Shown: positions 14,199-17,626 of the stretch, piece after piece
Numbering within the stretch: position 1 is the first letter of the stretch
Layout of the letters: each line of letters begins with the position of its first letter
Source: an uncultured Clostridia bacterium
GTDB lineage: Bacteria; Bacillota; Clostridia; Christensenellales; UBA1242
DNA length: 17,626 nt
Direction of reading: 5' to 3'
Assembly: GCA_947626155.1 (NCBI GenBank)
Contig: CANQRC010000020.1
Location: 1-17,626, forward strand
Notes under the pieces: generated by a model
Database searches by the model: none
Seen by the model: only the letters and a program-made list of their open reading frames with translations
What the model was told of the DNA's origin: nothing
Made by a program: the position numbers and the translations under genes

Positions 14199-14510
14199 TT
14201 AAAACAAACCTTTAAACATATGAATTTGATTTGTTGCAAATCCATAACAAAGAAGCGCTGCTGCCGCCAAAACTATGAGGACCCCTAAAATATAATTCCA
14301 TTTTTTGGCTTTTGGACGGCCCGTTTCGTTGCAATAAGAGCCATTGAAGAAGAAAGCCAAGCCCAAGAAATATAATATGTAAGGAACGGTCATCAAAAGG
14401 CTTAAGTTTTTTATTACATTAAAATAGTAAATAAGCCCAAAAGCAATTGCGCAAAGTGCAAAAAACATAACAGCAATCAAATATTTTTTTGATTTTTTTG
14501 TTTGTTCCAT
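14199..14510 (-). CDS. Small three-helix membrane protein, function unknown
   Basis: 103 residues. Three hydrophobic segments are clear: about 10-31 (LIAVMFFALCAIAFGLIYYF), 36-56 (around YILYFLGLAFFF) and 72-91 (around LGVLIVLAAAALL). A basic N-terminus (KKSKK) and a basic loop (GRPKAKK, 64-70) put the N-terminus and the second loop in the cytoplasm. There is no catalytic motif and I do not recognise the family. The single GRPK here is not a credible AT-hook because it sits in a short loop between helices. It has its own promoter, a Shine-Dalgarno (GGAGGG) before the ATG at 14510, and shares a terminator with the convergent AT-hook membrane protein. That tail-to-tail arrangement is the only sign of association between the two. 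Confidence 0.75.
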   Translation of the reverse strand: MEQTKKSKKYLIAVMFFALCAIAFGLIYYFNVIKNLSLLMTVPYILYFLGLAFFFNGSYCNETGRPKAKKWNYILGVLIVLAAAALLCYGFATNQIHMFKGLF

Positions 14511-14529
14511 ATTCCCTCCAATTGTTATT

Positions 14530-14558
14530 ATGATAAAGACTTTTAAAAATTATGTCAA
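14530..14558 (-). promoter_or_regulatory. Promoter of the small membrane protein
   Basis: -35 TTGACA (14558-14553), 17-bp spacer, -10 TATCAT (14535-14530), in the gap after the radical SAM gene. Confidence 0.75.
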
Positions 14559-14573
14559 ACAATTTCGACAAAT

Positions 14574-15428
14574 TTAGTCAAAATTTGGCACAAAACAGCG
14601 GTCGGAACTCTCAAAATCTTGAATGTAGCCGTTTTCCAGGCCAAGTTTTTCAGCGTGAGTTAGCACTGCCTTGTATTCAATTGGGGTGATTTTTCTCTTC
14701 AATTTTCCCTTTCCGTTTGGCAAAAATTGGCTCATGATAGAGATTTTTCGCTCAGGAAAATTCTCTTTAATCTCGTCCAGAACTTTCAGCGAATTTTGAA
14801 CGTATCCCGGCAAGACAAGGTGGCGAATCACCACGCCTTGAAGCATAAAGTCGCCCAAAAATTTGTCTTCTTTAAGCAAACACATCTCTTTTATTGCAGG
14901 CAGGGCAGCGGAGAAATAGTTTGTGCAAGCCGAAAATTCCTGTCCGAGGGTGTCGTCCGCATATTTGAAATCTGTCAAAAAGATGTCCACAAATTCGCTT
15001 ATGTGCCGAACATTTTCAACCGTTTCATAGCCGCTTGTGTTCCAAATCACAGGCACTTTTTTGTTTATTTTTTTGAAAGCCTCCACCAGCGCCGCCGAAA
15101 AGTGGGTGGGAGTGATCAGGTCAATTGCCGCGTTTCTCTCTTGCGCGCTCTCAATCAGCGACACAAACTGGTCAACGAAATATGTTTTTCCAACTCCGCC
15201 GCGTGAAATCTCGTGATTTTGGCAGTAGTCGCAGCCTAAATTGCAGCCGGAAAAGAAAATTGCAAGCACGCCCTTGCCTTCACTGTTAAAGCAAGGCTCT
15301 TCCCACTGGAAATTCTCTATAATTTTTGCAATTTTAATGTCAAAAAGTTCGTGGCAAAAGCCAGGAGTTACACTTCTGTTCACTTTGCATTTTCGCGGGC
15401 AAATCTCACACTTTTCAAACTTTTCCAT
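14574..15428 (-). CDS. PflX-type radical SAM protein (pyruvate formate-lyase activase-like)
   Basis: 284 residues, cytoplasmic. The radical SAM cluster motif is CNLGCDYC with Cys62, Cys66 and Cys69 (Cx3Cx2C), which would bind a 4Fe-4S cluster and cleave S-adenosylmethionine. An N-terminal Cys cluster (Cys7, 10, 14, 25, as CEICPRKC and later GFCHE) could bind a second metal site. Downstream landmarks are LITPTHF, VIWNTSGYE, VDIFLTDFKYAD and HLVLPGY, which together mark the uncharacterised PflA-like family (COG1313, PflX) rather than a classic PflA. The target is unknown; no pyruvate formate-lyase or other glycyl radical enzyme gene lies in the window. The ATG at 15428 is the only possible start: an in-frame TAA sits in the -10 box and the next Met is far inside. 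There is no Shine-Dalgarno and the -10 ends 6 nt before the ATG, so a leaderless mRNA is predicted. Confidence 0.88.
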   Translation of the reverse strand: MEKFEKCEICPRKCKVNRSVTPGFCHELFDIKIAKIIENFQWEEPCFNSEGKGVLAIFFSGCNLGCDYCQNHEISRGGVGKTYFVDQFVSLIESAQERNAAIDLITPTHFSAALVEAFKKINKKVPVIWNTSGYETVENVRHISEFVDIFLTDFKYADDTLGQEFSACTNYFSAALPAIKEMCLLKEDKFLGDFMLQGVVIRHLVLPGYVQNSLKVLDEIKENFPERKISIMSQFLPNGKGKLKRKITPIEYKAVLTHAEKLGLENGYIQDFESSDRCFVPNFD

Positions 15429-15434
15429 GGCAAA

Positions 15435-15463
15435 ATTTTAGTTTTTTTCGCCATTTTTGTCAA
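15435..15463 (-). promoter_or_regulatory. Promoter of the radical SAM gene, predicted leaderless
   Basis: Perfect -35 TTGACA (15463-15458), 17-bp spacer, -10 TAAAAT (15440-15435), then six bases (TTTGCC) and the ATG. The layout matches the addB promoter, including TAAAAT and an ATGGAAA start. Confidence 0.78.
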
Positions 15464-15489
15464 GAAAAACTGACCAACTTCAAAAATAC

Positions 15490-15518
15490 TAGACAAACGG
15501 CATATTTTGTGATATAAT
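15490..15518 (+). promoter_or_regulatory. Promoter of the CNNM/CorC-family gene
   Basis: -35 TAGACA (15490-15495), 17-bp spacer, extended -10 TGTG-A-TATAAT (hexamer 15513-15518). The start near 15525 gives a leader of about 35-40 nt with Shine-Dalgarno AAGGAGA (15544-15550). Confidence 0.85.
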
Positions 15519-15561
15519 AGGTTATTGAAAATTATATTATTTTAAGGAGAATTATTTAAAA

Positions 15562-16941
15562 ATGCACCCGAGTAGTTTACTTGATGTTGTTCCGTTTGGA
15601 CTTACACATGGAATTTTGATTATTGCCATTGTTGTTCTTTTGATTTGCTCTGCTTTCTTTTCTGCCGCCGAAACCGCTTTTTCTTATATGAATGTCATTC
15701 GCGTTAGGACCATGGCGGAAAACAAGGTTAAAGGCGCAAGAAAGGCGCTTTACATTTCCGAACACTCTGACAGGGCGCTGACCACAATTTTGGTTGGAAA
15801 CAACATTGTAAACATTTTGTCAACCACCCTCTGCGCGTTTATTTTGTCGCAACTTCTTTCTGATGCAACGCTTTTGAACGTGTTGAACACCTTGGTGATG
15901 ACAGTCATCATCTTGATTGTGGGCGAAATTTTGCCAAAATCCATGGCAAAGGCCAGCCCAGAAAAATACGCGTGCAGGTTTTCGTTTATTTTATATTGGT
16001 TTATGAAACTTTCTTATCCAATTGTGATTTGTTTCTATGGACTTCAAAAGTTATGCACCAAGAAAATTGAAAAATCCAAGTCAAACGTCACCGTCACTGA
16101 GGACGAACTTGAAAGCATCATTGACACAATGGAAGAAGAGGGCGTTTTGGGCAAGGAGCAGGCGGACATTTTGCAAGGCACATTCAAAATTCAAGAGGCA
16201 ACCGCTCACGACATAATGACGCACAGGGTGGATGTTGTGTTCTTGGACATAAACACCACAAACGAAGAGATTGAAAAACTGTTTTTGGAACACGAATACA
16301 GCCGCTGGCCTGTCTATAAGGACAACACCGACAATGTGGTTGGCGTCTTGAACATTAAAGATTATTTCAATGCAAAAATTGTTGGAAAAGAATTTAAACT
16401 TGCCGACATTATGACCGAACCTCTCTTCACCGCCGAAAACACCGTTGTTGACACGCTTATAAAAGAGATGCAAAAAGAAAAGAAACACCTTGCAATTGTG
16501 ATTGATGAGCATGGCGGCGTTTCGGGAATTGTCAGCATGGAGGACTGTGTTGAGACAATTTTTGGCGAGATTTTTGACGAAACTGACGAGGACGAAACCG
16601 AGCCAAACATAGAACAAATTGGCGACGACGAATATGACATAGACGCCGAGATTACAATTGAGGAGCTGTTTGACCGCTTGCAGATTGAAAACCTCCCAGA
16701 AAATCCTTACCAATCAGTGAACTCTTTCATCTTTGACCTGTCGGAGGATGTTCCGGAGAGAGGAAATCAATATGTTTTCAAAACAATTGACGAGATTATT
16801 GACGACGAAGGCAACCTCACTCAGCACAGAATCAACATGATTTTCACCGTCACCGAAATGGACGGCCGCAGGGTGGAAAGGGTTAGGCTTAAAATTGAAT
16901 ATGTTGACGCCGTGAAAAATGATGAAAATGACGAAAAATAA
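15562..16941 (+). CDS. CNNM/CorC (HlyC/CorC) family membrane transporter, DUF21-CBS-CorC_HlyC
   Basis: 459 residues with the full three-part layout. The DUF21 membrane domain (about 15-165) has four hydrophobic stretches, the family signatures SAAETAFS (34-41) and GEILPK (121-126), and a conserved helical linker. A CBS pair (about 215-335) follows, with HDIMTHRVDVVFL, RWPVYKD and the second repeat ending IVSMEDCVETIFGEI. An acidic linker (DETDEDETE) leads to the CorC_HlyC C-terminal domain (about 355-445). Family members export Mg2+ and sometimes other divalent ions in response to adenine nucleotide binding at the CBS pair (MpfA in Staphylococcus, CorB/CorC types). The older name haemolysin is misleading. 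Ion and direction here are inferred from the family only. A strong promoter and Shine-Dalgarno fix the start at 15562. No transport partner is adjacent. Confidence 0.9.
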   Translation: MHPSSLLDVVPFGLTHGILIIAIVVLLICSAFFSAAETAFSYMNVIRVRTMAENKVKGARKALYISEHSDRALTTILVGNNIVNILSTTLCAFILSQLLSDATLLNVLNTLVMTVIILIVGEILPKSMAKASPEKYACRFSFILYWFMKLSYPIVICFYGLQKLCTKKIEKSKSNVTVTEDELESIIDTMEEEGVLGKEQADILQGTFKIQEATAHDIMTHRVDVVFLDINTTNEEIEKLFLEHEYSRWPVYKDNTDNVVGVLNIKDYFNAKIVGKEFKLADIMTEPLFTAENTVVDTLIKEMQKEKKHLAIVIDEHGGVSGIVSMEDCVETIFGEIFDETDEDETEPNIEQIGDDEYDIDAEITIEELFDRLQIENLPENPYQSVNSFIFDLSEDVPERGNQYVFKTIDEIIDDEGNLTQHRINMIFTVTEMDGRRVERVRLKIEYVDAVKNDENDEK

Positions 16942-16943
16942 TT

Positions 16944-16972
16944 TTGTAAATTTTGCGCAAATGTGCTAAAAT
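16944..16972 (+). promoter_or_regulatory. Promoter of the SecB-like gene
   Basis: -35 TTGTAA (16944-16949), 17-bp spacer, extended -10 TGTGCTAAAAT (hexamer 16967-16972). Bases AAATGTGCTAAAAT are identical to the addB promoter. A short leader contains AAGGAG (16981-16986). Confidence 0.75.
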
Positions 16973-16992
16973 AATAAACGAAGGAGATAAGA

Positions 16993-17391
16993 ATGAACAA
17001 TATAGAAAATGTAATTAAGCCACATCTTGTAAAACCTATGCTTGAAAGCATTGTTTTTGACAAAAGACAGTTGCCTGCCCCAAACACAATGATCAACATC
17101 AAGCCAGAAGATATGGTGGATGTTAGAAAGGTGTCAGAAGAAATTGTAAAGGTGACAGTTCAAAGAAGTCTTGTTGTAACACCAGACAACCTCATGAGAT
17201 TGGCAGTTGCAATGAGCATAGAAATTCCAATTGACAGCATTGAATTTATGAAACTTCAATCACCAAAGGAATATATCAAAAATAGCCAACCTGTAAGAAT
17301 TTTGATTTCTTACATTTCAAGCCTTATCACGGATCTTACTATGAACACCTTCCTTGGGCCTATTGTCACGCTGCCAAATATTCAAGAATAG
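16993..17391 (+). CDS. 132-residue protein, possibly SecB-fold
   Basis: 132 residues, no signal peptide or membrane segment, probably cytoplasmic. The middle looks beta-rich (VSEEIVKVTVQRSLVVTP, then LAVAMSIEIPIDSIEF). The C-terminal part, PVRILISYISSLITDLT followed by GPIVTLPNI, resembles the long helix and LPP-type tail of SecB-family chaperones and of the SecB-like proteins found in Gram-positive bacteria, where the helix ends in a glycine-hydrophobic-LP motif. Length also fits. The match is by eye and short, so the name is tentative. SecB proteins hold unfolded clients for export or act in toxin-antitoxin-chaperone systems; no toxin gene is visible here. Shine-Dalgarno AAGGAG precedes the ATG at 16993. 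The stop at 17389-17391 is followed by a repeat-rich region rather than a clear terminator. Confidence 0.7.
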   Translation: MNNIENVIKPHLVKPMLESIVFDKRQLPAPNTMINIKPEDMVDVRKVSEEIVKVTVQRSLVVTPDNLMRLAVAMSIEIPIDSIEFMKLQSPKEYIKNSQPVRILISYISSLITDLTMNTFLGPIVTLPNIQE

Positions 17392-17394
17392 CGC

Positions 17395-17512
17395 GGGGAC
17401 AACTAGAATTTCTTAACGCGGACAAGCCCGCCCGGTTGTCGTTATGCCTTAGAGCTGTCATTCTGAGCATCCGCCCGGCTGTCATCCTGAACGAAGTGAA
17501 GGATCTCGGGCG
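17395..17512. repeat. GC-richer patch of short repeats with a GTCATCCTGA-type dispersed element
   Basis: The patch is clearly more GC-rich than its surroundings. CCGCCCGG(T/C)TGTC occurs at 17428-17440 and 17471-17483, exactly 43 bp apart. CTGTCAT(T/C)CTGA occurs at 17455-17466 and 17479-17490. The second copy continues as GTCATCCTGAACGAAGTGAA and GGATCTCGGG. I recognise GTCATCCTGA-GCGAAG-CGAAGGATCTC as a short element recurring in the intergenic DNA of many bacteria. GGACAAC (17397-17403) and GTTGTC (17435-17440) are complementary and could pair. No gene is seen from 17392 to 17626. Confidence 0.65.
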
Positions 17513-17626
17513 TGACCGCTAAAATTCGTTTTCCCCGCGAGCCTCTTTTCGCACCTTGCAAAATCACTCTGTGCATTTTGCTGCGGTAGAAGTGAATTTC
17601 CAATTTTGTATGCCGGGCAAAGCCCT

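Noticed and set aside
14300..14322. GRPK in the small membrane protein as another AT-hook
   Set aside because: A single copy in a short loop between two membrane helices; better explained as a positive-inside loop.
16081..16713. 210-codon minus-strand open frame
   Set aside because: Antisense to the intact CBS and CorC_HlyC domains; no start signal.
17390..17626. CRISPR array or tRNA in the repeat patch
   Set aside because: Repeats are short, imperfect and too few, without regular spacers; no cloverleaf is visible.

Overview
The window is low-GC DNA from a Bacillota-type bacterium, most likely an uncultured relative of Clostridia. The evidence is a T-box riboswitch, an AddA/AddB repair enzyme in place of RecBCD, RecO, strong Shine-Dalgarno sequences at most genes, and TRTGN-type extended -10 promoters. 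TGA is used as a stop (addB, the Myb-like gene), so the code is standard rather than mycoplasmal. I cannot name the genus.

Layout. On the minus strand, 1-1948 is an aminoacyl-tRNA synthetase operon: promoter, T-box leader with a GAAC specifier region, an archaeal/eukaryotic-type AspRS, and the start of AsnRS, which runs off the left edge. Divergent to it is a small BclA-like jelly-roll protein (2028-2504). Next is a short operon of a 48-residue protein and recO (2555-3502), which abuts, stop codon to stop codon, an unrecognised minus-strand gene (3503-4363). A Myb/SANT-like DNA-binding protein with a coiled-coil tail (4490-5200) precedes addB and addA, which overlap by 8 bp. After an AT-rich gap comes an 806-residue membrane-anchored coiled-coil protein whose tail carries four evenly spaced AT-hook cores (11726-14146). 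It ends at a bidirectional terminator shared with a small minus-strand membrane protein (14199-14510). A PflX-type radical SAM protein (14574-15428, minus) is divergent from a CNNM/CorC-family transporter (15562-16941). A 132-residue protein with a SecB-like tail (16993-17391) follows. The window ends in a GC-richer patch of short repeats, including a GTCATCCTGA-type dispersed element.

How the genes work together. The synthetase pair supplies charged tRNA for Asp/Asn and appears to sense uncharged tRNA(Asn), possibly also tRNA(Glu). AddAB and RecO both serve recombinational repair but are separate transcription units. The other genes look like independent housekeeping or lineage-specific units, most with a recognisable promoter of their own.

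Most interesting. (1) The membrane/coiled-coil/AT-hook protein has the architecture expected of a chromosome-to-membrane tether. (2) addB and the radical SAM gene have consensus promoters whose -10 box ends 6 nt before the ATG, with no Shine-Dalgarno, which predicts leaderless mRNAs; a third gene may do the same. (3) The T-box specifier region reads GAAC, the arrangement described for a dual Asn/Glu T-box in Clostridium acetobutylicum. (4) AddB has lost its N-terminal P-loop but keeps its nuclease and iron-sulfur residues. All functional statements come from reading motifs by eye; no database search was made.
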